Assembly (NCBI RefSeq): GCF_000758625.1
Contig: NZ_CP009283.1
Span: forward strand, 2,739,501-2,803,500
Source of the DNA: Paenibacillus sp. FSL R7-0273
Lineage (GTDB): Bacteria > Bacillota > Bacilli > Paenibacillales > Paenibacillaceae
Length of the DNA: 64,000 nucleotides
Reading direction: 5' to 3'
Part shown: piece by piece, positions 50,606 to 58,795 of the stretch
Numbering within the stretch: position 1 is the stretch's first letter
How the letters are laid out: every line of letters begins with the position of its first letter
Made by a program: the position numbers and the translations under genes
Notes under the pieces: model-generated
Told to the model about the DNA's origin: nothing
The model's database searches: none
What the model saw: only the letters and a program-made list of their open reading frames with translations

Positions 50606-51706
50606 ATGACCGAAAAAACAGCACTAACCCCTATAGGCTGGGGAGAAAAAGCCTGTGAGGCGCTGATGCACGAATTTGAACCGGAGCAACTGCCGCCGAA
50701 CTATTTTCACTATCATCAGGGCGTATTTCTGTCAGGTATGGAGAAGGTGTGGCAGCAGACCGGCGAACGTAAGTATTTTGACTATATCAAGCGTTGGGTA
50801 GATTCCCAGGTGCAGCCGGACGGCAGCATTAAGGAGTTCCACCGTGAGCAGCTGGATGATATCCAGCCGGGTGTGCTGCTGTTCAATCTGTATAAGGAAA
50901 CGGGAGACGAACGCTACAAAAAGGCGCTGTTCACTCTGGTCCCGCTGCTGAAAAGCTGGGAGGTTAACGAGGAGGGCGGCTTTTGGCATAAAGGCCATTA
51001 TCCTAACCAGATGTGGCTGGACGGGCTTTATATGGCAGGTCCGATTGCTGCCATGTTTGCAAAGACCTTCGACCAGCCGGAGTACACCGACATGATGACG
51101 TTCCAGGCGCTGCTTGTGCATGAGCATACCTATGATGAAGCAACGGGCCTGCTGTTTCACGGCTGGGACGCCAGCAAAAAGGCCGCATGGGCTGATCCCG
51201 TGACAGGCCGTGCACCGGAGTTCTGGGGACGGGCCATCGGCTGGTATCCTGTCGCGCTGCTGGAAATGTTCGAATATATGCCTGAGGACCATAAGGACAA
51301 GACACGGCTGGCGGAGATTACGAAGGACCTGCTGATTGCCCTGACCAAATTCCAGGACCCGGCCACAGGACTGTGGTATCAGGTGACGGATAAGACTGAC
51401 CGTCCGGACAACTGGCTGGAAAATTCCTGCACCGCCCTTTATGTACATGCAATTGCCAAGGCTGTCCGCTTCGGCTACCTCGATGAAAGCTACATGGAGT
51501 ATGCGTGGAAAGGGTATCAGGGGGTAATCGACACCCTGAAGTTTGATGATGAGGGTTATGTGCGTATTGGCAACATCTGCATCGGAACCGGCATCGGCGG
51601 CTATGAGCACTACATCGCCCGCCCGACCAGCGAAAATGATCTGCACGGCGTAGGTGGCTTCCTGCTGATGTGCGCGGAGATGAATCTGGCTGAAGCAAAG
51701 AGCTAA
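50606..51706 (+). CDS. GH105 unsaturated rhamnogalacturonyl hydrolase
   Basis: A 366-residue alpha/alpha-barrel enzyme (YteR/YesR family): YHQGVFLSGMEKVW, catalytic Asp D139 in NQMWLDGLYMAGP, FHGWDASKKAAWADP, EFWGRAIGWYPVALLEM. It removes the unsaturated galacturonyl residue left by rhamnogalacturonan lyases, in the cytoplasm (no signal peptide). It fits with the galactan and GH43 genes as part of pectin hairy-region degradation. A ribosome site GGAGGAG precedes ATG 50606. Confidence 0.94.
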   Translation: MTEKTALTPIGWGEKACEALMHEFEPEQLPPNYFHYHQGVFLSGMEKVWQQTGERKYFDYIKRWVDSQVQPDGSIKEFHREQLDDIQPGVLLFNLYKETGDERYKKALFTLVPLLKSWEVNEEGGFWHKGHYPNQMWLDGLYMAGPIAAMFAKTFDQPEYTDMMTFQALLVHEHTYDEATGLLFHGWDASKKAAWADPVTGRAPEFWGRAIGWYPVALLEMFEYMPEDHKDKTRLAEITKDLLIALTKFQDPATGLWYQVTDKTDRPDNWLENSCTALYVHAIAKAVRFGYLDESYMEYAWKGYQGVIDTLKFDDEGYVRIGNICIGTGIGGYEHYIARPTSENDLHGVGGFLLMCAEMNLAEAKS

Positions 51707-51717
51707 CCGGTTATTGC

Positions 51718-51746
51718 TTTACATTCCCCGCGGAGAACTATATAAT
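51718..51746 (+). promoter_or_regulatory. Sigma-A promoter of the USP-mrp operon
   Basis: TTTACA at 51718-51723, exactly 17 bases, then a perfect TATAAT at 51741-51746. The expected start is near 51753, about 95 bases before the first ORF. Confidence 0.75.
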
Positions 51747-51776
51747 AGCTTTAATTGTATACGCAGTAAACCGGAG

Positions 51777-51802
51777 GAGCCTGCCAACAGCGGGCTCTTT
51801 TT
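51777..51802 (+). terminator. Terminator-like hairpin in the leader of the USP-mrp operon
   Basis: GAGCCTG pairs with CGGGCTC (one G-U) around a short loop, followed by TTTTT. It lies between the promoter at 51718-51746 and the first ORF, so it could attenuate the operon; alternatively it ends the GH105 transcript. Confidence 0.6.
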
Positions 51803-51846
51803 GTGTTGCTTTTCTGGTAAAAATTTACTTTAAGGGAGGCCGTGCG

Positions 51847-52485
51847 GTGGAAATAAGCAAGGAGAGCATTATGGTCTGTGTACATTATGGTCCCCACGGG
51901 CAAAGGCTGATTCAGCGGGGCAGCCAATTGGCAGGGCTGCTTCAGGCGCCGTTAATTGTACTTACAGTGGGCGCACTGGGAGACAATGAATACAACCGGG
52001 AGAAGCAGCAATATCTTTCAGGCTGGAAGAGCCTTACAGAAGCTGCCGGTGGACAGTTTGTTATCCGTGACGGCAACGGCAAGAGCGTGTCTGAGGTCAT
52101 TGCGGATACGGCGCGCGAGAACCGCATTACGCAGATTATAATCGGGCAATCAGGTCAGACCTTTTGGGAAGGACTTACCCGGGGGAATTTTATCAATGAC
52201 CTGCTGGAGCTGCTGGGCCCGATTGATCTTCATATTGTGGCTGTGCAGCGTTATCCTGAATTGCTTGAGCAAACGCATGAGAGAGGGGTTAAGGCTTATC
52301 TTGCATTAAGCAAAGACCGTTATGTCCTCGCAGAAAGTGCTGAAGACAGCAATGTCAATGTTTTGAAGGGTGTCTTCTTCCGCGAGCTTCACACCGACTT
52401 TAACACCGGATTGTTTAAAATCGTCACAGACGGTGAGGCGCAGTATTTGCGGATTGTGCAAAATGAATGGGTGAAGCCGCACTAA
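51847..52485 (+). CDS. Universal-stress-protein-like protein with a novel C-terminal region
   Basis: 212 residues from GTG 51847 (ribosome site AAGGGAGG). Residues about 8-135 resemble the USP domain of KdpD sensors (IMVCVHYGPHGQRLIQRGSQLAGLLQAPLIVLTV; IIIGQSGQTFWEGLTRGNFINDLL). The last 70 residues are not recognisable. No membrane segment is visible. It lies 33 bases before mrpA and behind the operon promoter, so it is probably made together with the antiporter. A nucleotide-sensing role controlling Mrp is an attractive inference, as KdpD USP domains bind c-di-AMP in some Firmicutes. Confidence 0.75.
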   Translation: MEISKESIMVCVHYGPHGQRLIQRGSQLAGLLQAPLIVLTVGALGDNEYNREKQQYLSGWKSLTEAAGGQFVIRDGNGKSVSEVIADTARENRITQIIIGQSGQTFWEGLTRGNFINDLLELLGPIDLHIVAVQRYPELLEQTHERGVKAYLALSKDRYVLAESAEDSNVNVLKGVFFRELHTDFNTGLFKIVTDGEAQYLRIVQNEWVKPH

Positions 52486-52518
52486 GCTAAACTATCACAA
52501 AAGGAGGGCTGCTGAGCC

Positions 52519-55383
52519 GTGTTGTTCACTATTATTTTGCTTCCGTTTTTATTGGCGTTACTGCTGCTGCTGATTAACAAGAGCTCCCGCTTTCATTTAG
52601 GCTGGCTCGTTCTGCCACTGCCGGCGGCTCTTTTTATCTATTTCCTGACGAAGATTCCACCTGTTCAGGCAGGGCAGCTTCTAAAGGACAGCTATTCATG
52701 GATGCCTTCCTTCGGGGTGGATTTAACCATGATTCTGGATGGACTCAGTCTGCTCTTTGTCCTGCTGATTACCGGGATGGGTACACTGGTTATTCTGTAT
52801 TCCATCTATTATCTGAATAAGCAGACGGAGGGTATCCGCCAGTTCTATGTTTATCTGCTGCTGTTCATGGGGGCAATGCTGGGTGTCGTGCTGTCGGATA
52901 ATCTGATTGTCCTTTACGGATTCTGGGAGCTTACCAGCATATCCTCATTCCTGCTGATCGCGTTCTGGCACCGCCGGGAAAAATCCTCCTACGGGGCGCT
53001 CAAGTCAATGCTGATTACCGTATTCGGCGGACTGGCGATGTTTGCCGGCTTCAATCTGCTGTATGTAATGACCGGCACTTACAGCATCCGTGAAATTATA
53101 GCCCAGGCCGGCGGATTGGCAGACCATGCTATGTTTATCCCGGCTATGCTGCTTATTCTGCTGGGTGCTTTCACGAAATCTGCCCAGTTTCCTTTCCATA
53201 TCTGGCTGCCTGACGCGATGGAAGCGCCGACTCCGGTCAGTGCCTATCTTCACTCAGCTACTATGGTTAAAGCCGGGATCTATCTGGTGGCCAGGCTCAC
53301 TCCGTTATTTGCAGGGCAAGCCGAATGGTTCTGGATTGTCTCGCTGACGGGTCTGGTCACTCTGATCTACGGATCATTTAAAGCTATCCGCCAAACCGAT
53401 CTCAAGGCTTTGCTGGCTTACTCGACTATCAGTCAATTGGGACTGATTATGTCTCTCCTGGGGCTCGGCTCTGCTGCAGCCTTCTTTACCGGAACTGGAG
53501 AAGCTGCCTTCTATACTATGGCTACGACAGCTGCAGTCTTCCACCTTATCAACCATGCCGTTTTCAAAGGCAGTCTGTTTATGGTTGTAGGCATAATTGA
53601 CCATGAGACAGGAACCCGTGATCTCCGCAAGCTGGGAGGACTGATGTCGCTGATGCCGGTTACCTTTTCCATTGCGGTTATCGGGACCTTCTCCATGGCG
53701 GGCCTGCCGCCGTTCAGCGGATTCCTTAGTAAAGAAATGTTTTTTACATCCGTTCTGAATATCCGCGGGTTTGATATCCTCAGTTCGGCTTACTGGATAC
53801 AGCTCTTTCCCGTTATCGCCTGGATTGCCAGTGTTTTTACCTTTGTATACAGCATGATTTTCGTCTTCAAAGCTTTTGGCGGCAAGCTCCGGCAGGAGAA
53901 GCTGGATAAAGTTCCGCACGAGGCCCCGCTTGGGCTTTTACTGTCCCCGGTGATTTTAATTTCACTGGCTGTCGTGTTTGCCTTCTTCCCGGGGCTCGTA
54001 TCAGATCCGCTGATTAAACCGGCGCTTGCTTCAATCCATACCGGGCTGCTTGGTTCAGGCGAAGCCTTTAAAGTATCCATTCATTTCTGGCATGGCTTTA
54101 CTCCGGAAATTTTTATGACTTTAGGCGTAATTGCTGCCGGAATCCTGTTATTTATAGGCTACAGCCGCCTTAAGGTGCAGGATCGTGAAGCACCTGGACG
54201 CAACATTCTCAACAGGGTCTATGATGGATCCCTGCTACTGCTTGAACGTGGTTCAAAACGTATGACTGATGCTTACATGACAGGCTCCAACCGTCATTAT
54301 CTGCTGTACATTTTCAGCTTTTTGGTAGTCTCTCTGCTGGCTGTTCTGCTGTCGGAGCAGGGAGTACACTTCGGAATGGGGCAATATGCCGATTTATCCT
54401 TTTATGAAACAGCCGTAGTAGCGGTGATGCTTCTGGCGGCATTTGCCGTGCCTTTTGCCAAGTCGCGCGTTAATGCCATTCTGTTCACCGGCGGGACCGG
54501 TTATATGGTCACACTTCTGTTTGTACTCTTCCGGGCACCCGACCTTGCGCTTACACAGATGATCATAGAGACCGTATCTGTCATACTGTTCCTGCTCTGC
54601 TTCCGGTATCTGCCGAAGCTGAAGCAGCAAAAGGAGCCTTTGCGCTTCAAGCTGCCTAATCTGATTATTGCGCTGGGAGGCGGTATTACAGTAACGCTGA
54701 TAGCCCTTGCTGCTATGGGCAGCAGCCCCTTTGAGCCGATCTCGGAATATTTTCTGAAGGAGAGCTACAGCTCGGCCGGAGGAAAAAATGTCGTCAACGT
54801 CATCCTGGTGGATTTCCGCGGATTTGATACCTTGTTCGAGATTATGGTACTTGGTATTGCTTCACTGTCCATCTTTGGTCTGATCCAGCTGAAAATGGAC
54901 CCTGTTGCTCTTCGGCAGCCGGACATTAAAAACGCCTCTGCGCGGCAGCTGCGGAGTAATGATGTGATTTTGCAGACGATGTCCAAGGGGATTGTCCTTA
55001 TTATTATTGTTTTCTCATTCTATTTGTTCTTTGCAGGCCACAATCATCCGGGAGGCGGCTTTATCGGTGCGCTCATGACTTCTGCGGCGCTTGTCCTGAT
55101 GACGATCGCTTTCGGAATGGATCAGGTCCGCAAGGCTCTTCCTGTAAATTACCGTCTTCTTACAGCAACCGGCTTGCTGCTGGCCATTCTTACCGCATCG
55201 GGCTCCTTTCTGTTTGGAGCACCTTTTCTGAGCCATGCCTTCGGGCACTTTGATTTGCCTCTGCTCGGAGATACGGAGCTTGCAACAGCGGTCCTCTTTG
55301 ACCTGGGAGTGTACCTGGCTGTGGTCGGTGTCACCATGAATATTATTTTATCGATCGGAGGGGATAAGCAATGGAGCTCCTGA
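52519..55383 (+). CDS. mrpA: Na+/H+ antiporter subunit A fused to subunit B (MrpAB)
   Basis: 954 residues from GTG 52519 (TTG 52522 is possible). Residues 1-about 650 form the proton-translocating NuoL-like part (YGFWELTSISSFLLIAFWHRR, FPFHIWLPDAMEAPTPVSAYLHSATMVKAG, LLAYSTISQLG). The middle carries the MrpA-specific region (AVPFAKSRVNAILFTGGTGY, RAPDLALTQMIIETVSV). Residues about 810-950 are a complete MnhB domain (FYLFFAGHNHPGGGFIGALM). In Bacillus and Staphylococcus A is about 800 residues and B is separate; here they are one protein and no mrpB follows. It is part of the multi-subunit Mrp Na+(K+)/H+ antiporter. Confidence 0.93.
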   Translation: MLFTIILLPFLLALLLLLINKSSRFHLGWLVLPLPAALFIYFLTKIPPVQAGQLLKDSYSWMPSFGVDLTMILDGLSLLFVLLITGMGTLVILYSIYYLNKQTEGIRQFYVYLLLFMGAMLGVVLSDNLIVLYGFWELTSISSFLLIAFWHRREKSSYGALKSMLITVFGGLAMFAGFNLLYVMTGTYSIREIIAQAGGLADHAMFIPAMLLILLGAFTKSAQFPFHIWLPDAMEAPTPVSAYLHSATMVKAGIYLVARLTPLFAGQAEWFWIVSLTGLVTLIYGSFKAIRQTDLKALLAYSTISQLGLIMSLLGLGSAAAFFTGTGEAAFYTMATTAAVFHLINHAVFKGSLFMVVGIIDHETGTRDLRKLGGLMSLMPVTFSIAVIGTFSMAGLPPFSGFLSKEMFFTSVLNIRGFDILSSAYWIQLFPVIAWIASVFTFVYSMIFVFKAFGGKLRQEKLDKVPHEAPLGLLLSPVILISLAVVFAFFPGLVSDPLIKPALASIHTGLLGSGEAFKVSIHFWHGFTPEIFMTLGVIAAGILLFIGYSRLKVQDREAPGRNILNRVYDGSLLLLERGSKRMTDAYMTGSNRHYLLYIFSFLVVSLLAVLLSEQGVHFGMGQYADLSFYETAVVAVMLLAAFAVPFAKSRVNAILFTGGTGYMVTLLFVLFRAPDLALTQMIIETVSVILFLLCFRYLPKLKQQKEPLRFKLPNLIIALGGGITVTLIALAAMGSSPFEPISEYFLKESYSSAGGKNVVNVILVDFRGFDTLFEIMVLGIASLSIFGLIQLKMDPVALRQPDIKNASARQLRSNDVILQTMSKGIVLIIIVFSFYLFFAGHNHPGGGFIGALMTSAALVLMTIAFGMDQVRKALPVNYRLLTATGLLLAILTASGSFLFGAPFLSHAFGHFDLPLLGDTELATAVLFDLGVYLAVVGVTMNIILSIGGDKQWSS

Positions 55384-55706
55384 TGGCTGTGGCGGTAGGC
55401 ATTTTATTCACTATAGGCATCTATCTTATCCTGTCAAAGAGTCTGCTGCGCATTGTGCTGGGAACATCCCTGCTGACACATGGTGTTCATTTGCTGCTTC
55501 TCACCATGGCTGGACTTAAGAGAGGCGCGGCGCCTGTATTGGGCGGTACAGCAGATACTTACGTAGATCCGCTGCCTCAGGCATTGATCCTGACCTCGAT
55601 TGTAATCAGCTTTGGCGTTACGGCATTCTTCTTTGTGCTTGCGTACCGGTCTTATCAGACTTTAGGTACGGATGAAATAGACAGCATCAAGGAGGAGAAG
55701 GAATGA
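55371..55706 (+). CDS. mrpC: Na+/H+ antiporter subunit C (MrpC, NuoK-like)
   Basis: A 111-residue three-helix NuoK-like subunit (LLRIVLGTSLLTHGVHLLLLTMAG, DPLPQALILTSIVISFGVTAF). Its start lies 13 bases inside mrpA and its end overlaps mrpD by four bases. It forms part of the proton path between subunits A and D. Confidence 0.93.
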   Translation: MELLMAVAVGILFTIGIYLILSKSLLRIVLGTSLLTHGVHLLLLTMAGLKRGAAPVLGGTADTYVDPLPQALILTSIVISFGVTAFFFVLAYRSYQTLGTDEIDSIKEEKE

Positions 55707-57184
55707 GTAATTTACTGGTGCTGCCTGTACTGATTCCTCTGGCTACTGCAGTTATTCTGATTTTCTTTAAGGAGAAGATCCGGCTGCAGCGCGGAATCAG
55801 TACTGCCAGCGGCTTACTGAATCTTTTTATATCCGTATTTTTAGTGCAACGCGTACATTCTGACGGCATACAGACCTTGCAGATGGGGGGCTGGGCTCCG
55901 CCCTACGGAATTGTGTTTGTAGGTGATATGTTTGCCGTGCTGCTGGTCATGATGGCATCACTTGTCAGCTTTGCCATCCTGTTGTATTCCTTCTCCAGTA
56001 TTGGAGCAGAGCGTGAGCGGTTTTATTATTATTCTTTTTTTCATTTTCTGCTGGTAGGGGTATACGGCTCGTTCCTGACCGGTGACATTTTCAATTTGTT
56101 CGTGTTCTTTGAGGTTATGCTGATCTCGTCATACGCCTTGATTTCACTGGGAGGGACCCGGCTTCAGCTGCGCGAAACCTCTAAATATCTGCTGATTAAC
56201 ATTGTTTCGTCAACACTGTTCGTTGCTGCAGTTGCATATCTCTATGCTGCGGTCGGAACGCTCAATATGGCCCATCTGTCCCTGCGGATTGCGGAAGCGG
56301 GCCAGAACGGCGTGCTGAACGTAATTGCCATTTTGTTTCTCATTGTCTTTTCCCTGAAGGCGGGACTATTCCTGTTCTTTTGGCTTCCGGGCTCATACAG
56401 CGCGCCTCCGTCTGCAGTCAGGGCGTTGTTCGGAGCGCTGCTGACCAAGGTGGGATTGTATGCTATTATCCGTACCTTTACCCTGCTGTTTGTGAACGAC
56501 CCGGGCTTTACGGGAGACTGGATTGCCTGGATGGCCGCAGCAACAATGATCCTGGGCGGAATCGGAGCGGTGGCCTACAAGGATATTCCGCGGATTCTGA
56601 ACTACAATGTCATTATCAGTGTGGGGTTTGTGGCCTTCGGTTTGGCTGCGGGGACCGCCGATTCCCTGAATGGTGCAGTGTTCTATCTGCTGCACGATAT
56701 GCTGGCGAAAGCACTCATGTTTATTCTCGGAGGAATGATTATTACGGCTGCGGGAACCGACCGGCTGGCCGGCATGGGCGGAATGATCAGAAGGTATCCG
56801 CTGCTCGGCTGGATGTTCTTTATACTTGCACTGGCTTTGGTCGGGATTCCCCCGCTGAGCGGCTTCGCCGGTAAGCTGCTTATTATCCGGGGCGCCCTGG
56901 ATGCCGGTATGCTTATGCTTTCGCTTATCGCGCTCGGCTCAAGCTTTCTCGTGCTGTACTCGTTGATCAAAGTATTCAGGCTGGCCTTTTGGGGTGATGA
57001 TCCTGAGATCGTAGTGCCAAAGGCAAGGGCAGGCATGAAAGGAACTTCAGCCGTGGCGGCCGTACTGCTGCTGCTCGTGATAATGATGGGCCTTAAATCA
57101 GAGGCCGTATATACCTATGTATCGCAAGCCGGTGAAGTTCTGGCCACCCCGGCACTTTATATTGAATCCGTGATGAAGGAGTAG
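55703..57184 (+). CDS. mrpD: Na+/H+ antiporter subunit D (MrpD)
   Basis: 493 residues with about 14 helices, NuoN/NuoM-like (GDIFNLFVFFEVMLISSYALI, SLKAGLFLFFWLPGSYSAPPSAVRALFGALLTKVG, FYLLHDMLAKALMFILGG). The Glu in FEVML and Lys in LTKVG are the expected proton-path residues. Ribosome site GGAGGAGAAGG. It is the second antiporter-like core subunit of the complex. Confidence 0.94.
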   Translation: MSNLLVLPVLIPLATAVILIFFKEKIRLQRGISTASGLLNLFISVFLVQRVHSDGIQTLQMGGWAPPYGIVFVGDMFAVLLVMMASLVSFAILLYSFSSIGAERERFYYYSFFHFLLVGVYGSFLTGDIFNLFVFFEVMLISSYALISLGGTRLQLRETSKYLLINIVSSTLFVAAVAYLYAAVGTLNMAHLSLRIAEAGQNGVLNVIAILFLIVFSLKAGLFLFFWLPGSYSAPPSAVRALFGALLTKVGLYAIIRTFTLLFVNDPGFTGDWIAWMAAATMILGGIGAVAYKDIPRILNYNVIISVGFVAFGLAAGTADSLNGAVFYLLHDMLAKALMFILGGMIITAAGTDRLAGMGGMIRRYPLLGWMFFILALALVGIPPLSGFAGKLLIIRGALDAGMLMLSLIALGSSFLVLYSLIKVFRLAFWGDDPEIVVPKARAGMKGTSAVAAVLLLLVIMMGLKSEAVYTYVSQAGEVLATPALYIESVMKE

Positions 57185-57189
57185 AGGGA

Positions 57190-57669
57190 ATGTTCCTGCA
57201 AATCCTGCTTAACCTGTTGATTGCCTTCTTGTGGATGTTCATTAATAATGATCTTTCTGTCTCAAGCTTCATCATCGGCTATTTGCTGGGTGTCGTTATC
57301 TTGCTGTTCCTGAGGAGATTGCGGAACCGCCCGTTTTATCTCAGGCGCTTATGGGCGGTGCTGAAGCTGATGCTTATTTTTATCCGGGAGCTGACGGTTT
57401 CGAACTTTGTAGTCATCGGCCACATAATCCGGCCAAAACTGGCTATACGCCCCGGGATATTTGCTTACGAGACCAAGCTGTCCTCAGCGTGGGAGGTCAC
57501 CCTGCTGTCCTGTCTGATCTGTCTGACACCGGGAACCTTAACACTCGATGTTTCGGCAAATAACAAAATCCTCTATATCCACGCCATTGATATTAAGGAT
57601 GCCGAGGAGATGGCACTGCAAATCAGAAGAAGCTTTGAGCAAACGATCATGGAGGTGACCCGCGGATGA
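57190..57669 (+). CDS. mrpE: Na+/H+ antiporter subunit E (MrpE)
   Basis: A 159-residue MNHE-family protein: N-terminal membrane helices and a cytoplasmic C-terminus with LLSCLICLTPGTLTLDVSANNKILYIHAID. It lies five bases after mrpD with ribosome site AGAGGGA and overlaps mrpF by four bases. It is needed for stable Mrp complex activity. Confidence 0.93.
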   Translation: MFLQILLNLLIAFLWMFINNDLSVSSFIIGYLLGVVILLFLRRLRNRPFYLRRLWAVLKLMLIFIRELTVSNFVVIGHIIRPKLAIRPGIFAYETKLSSAWEVTLLSCLICLTPGTLTLDVSANNKILYIHAIDIKDAEEMALQIRRSFEQTIMEVTRG

Positions 57670-57962
57670 ACCAGCCGATATTAATGGCTGCCCTGGTCAT
57701 TCTGGCCCTCGCACTGCTTGCCTGCCTGTTCCGGCTGCTGAAAGGGCCTACCCGCTCTGACCGGATTGCTGCACTGGATACGATCGGCATTCATGTACTG
57801 GCCATAATCGCAGTGGTATGCATGCTGCTGGATACACAGGATTTCCTGGAGATAATTTTGGTTATTGGAATTCTAACATTCATTGGAACCACTGCCCTGG
57901 CAAGATATATTGAGCGCGGCGTTGTGATAGAAGAGGAAGCGGGTGAGCAGAATGATCGTTGA
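57666..57962 (+). CDS. mrpF: Na+/H+ antiporter subunit F (MrpF)
   Basis: A 98-residue three-helix protein with the family core KGPTRSDRIAALDTIGIHVLA and IGILTFIGTTALARYIERG. ATG 57666 overlaps the mrpE stop. Subunit of the same complex. Confidence 0.93.
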   Translation: MNQPILMAALVILALALLACLFRLLKGPTRSDRIAALDTIGIHVLAIIAVVCMLLDTQDFLEIILVIGILTFIGTTALARYIERGVVIEEEAGEQNDR

Positions 57963-58308
57963 AGTGCTTGGTAAAATTCTCGTGCTGATGGGCGCGGTTT
58001 TCTGCGGACTCAGTGCGTTCGGCTTAGTCCGGCTGCCTGATGTCTACCTGCGTTCACATGCGGCTACCAAAAGTGCAACGTTCGGGGTGTTGTGTGTACT
58101 GGGGGGAGCGTTTGTTTACTTTCTGTTCGCAGACGGGACATTCAGCATTAAGCTGCTGCTGGCAATAGTATTCGTATTCATTACCTCTCCGGTTGCAGGA
58201 CACCTCAACGGCAGGGCAGCCTACCGTTCAGGAGTGCCTTTATGGACGGGGAGTGTCAGGGATGACCTGAAAGCCCGGCAGCAAAACCGGAGTGAAGATA
58301 ACCTGTAG
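57943..58308 (+). CDS. mrpG: Na+/H+ antiporter subunit G (MrpG)
   Basis: A 121-residue three-helix protein with the PhaG/MnhG motif GLVRLPDVYLRSHAATKSATFGVLC and SPVAGHLNGRAAYRSG. GTG 57943 overlaps mrpF; ATG 57952 is an in-frame alternative. It is the last subunit of the antiporter. Confidence 0.93.
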   Translation: MSRMIVEVLGKILVLMGAVFCGLSAFGLVRLPDVYLRSHAATKSATFGVLCVLGGAFVYFLFADGTFSIKLLLAIVFVFITSPVAGHLNGRAAYRSGVPLWTGSVRDDLKARQQNRSEDNL

Positions 58309-58386
58309 ATAAAAAGTACACGCTGAATTCCATCAGGGAGGCGAGGGAACCAGAAATTCCGTATCCGGACATTAGGAGGAGTATTT

Positions 58387-58665
58387 ATGATCATCGCCAC
58401 TCAGCCTTACTATAAAGTTGAACGGATTGTAGCTGCTGATAGCATTGAGACCATTATTCATCAACGCTCACTCTGCTTGTACTCTGACCGGATAGAAACG
58501 GCCTACCGGGAATTTCAGCTGGCCGAAATCTTTGATATTTCCTTCCGGGATCTTGGACAAGGGCAAGGCGTTCTTTATCTGCATACTAAGCAGGGGGTCT
58601 ATGCCTATCCTGTAGAAACGGCTGCGGAGCCGTTTATCACTGAGGTAAAGAGACTGCTTCCTTAA
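58387..58665 (+). CDS. Hypothetical protein, 92 residues, possible PH-like fold
   Basis: A small beta-rich protein (YYKVERIVAADSIETI, LCLYSDRIETAYREFQLAEIFDISFR, GVLYLHTKQGVYAYPVETAAEPFITEVKRLL). Seven short strands followed by a C-terminal helix suggest a PH/GRAM-like domain. No membrane segment. Ribosome site AGGAGG. It lies 78 bases after mrpG and just before a terminator, so it may be the last gene of the operon. I do not recognise a named family. Confidence 0.75.
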   Translation: MIIATQPYYKVERIVAADSIETIIHQRSLCLYSDRIETAYREFQLAEIFDISFRDLGQGQGVLYLHTKQGVYAYPVETAAEPFITEVKRLLP

Positions 58666-58692
58666 AAGACATATTTTTTAGTTTGCATCCGC

Positions 58693-58724
58693 TCCCGTCA
58701 GCTTTCGGCTGACGGGATTTTTTT
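58693..58724 (+). terminator. Terminator before the germinant-receptor operon
   Basis: A perfect 10-bp stem TCCCGTCAGC/GCTGACGGGA with a 5-base loop, then TTTTTTT. Confidence 0.92.
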
Positions 58725-58795
58725 GCGCATGAAATGAGCGGTTCGGGCAACACTACTTACCAGAATCAGGAGAGCTGTGCAAGGAGTGGTTAAGC

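Noticed and set aside
51747..51846. A ydaO-type c-di-AMP riboswitch in the USP-mrp leader
   Set aside because: The leader is too short and lacks the conserved blocks of that class; only a simple hairpin is present.
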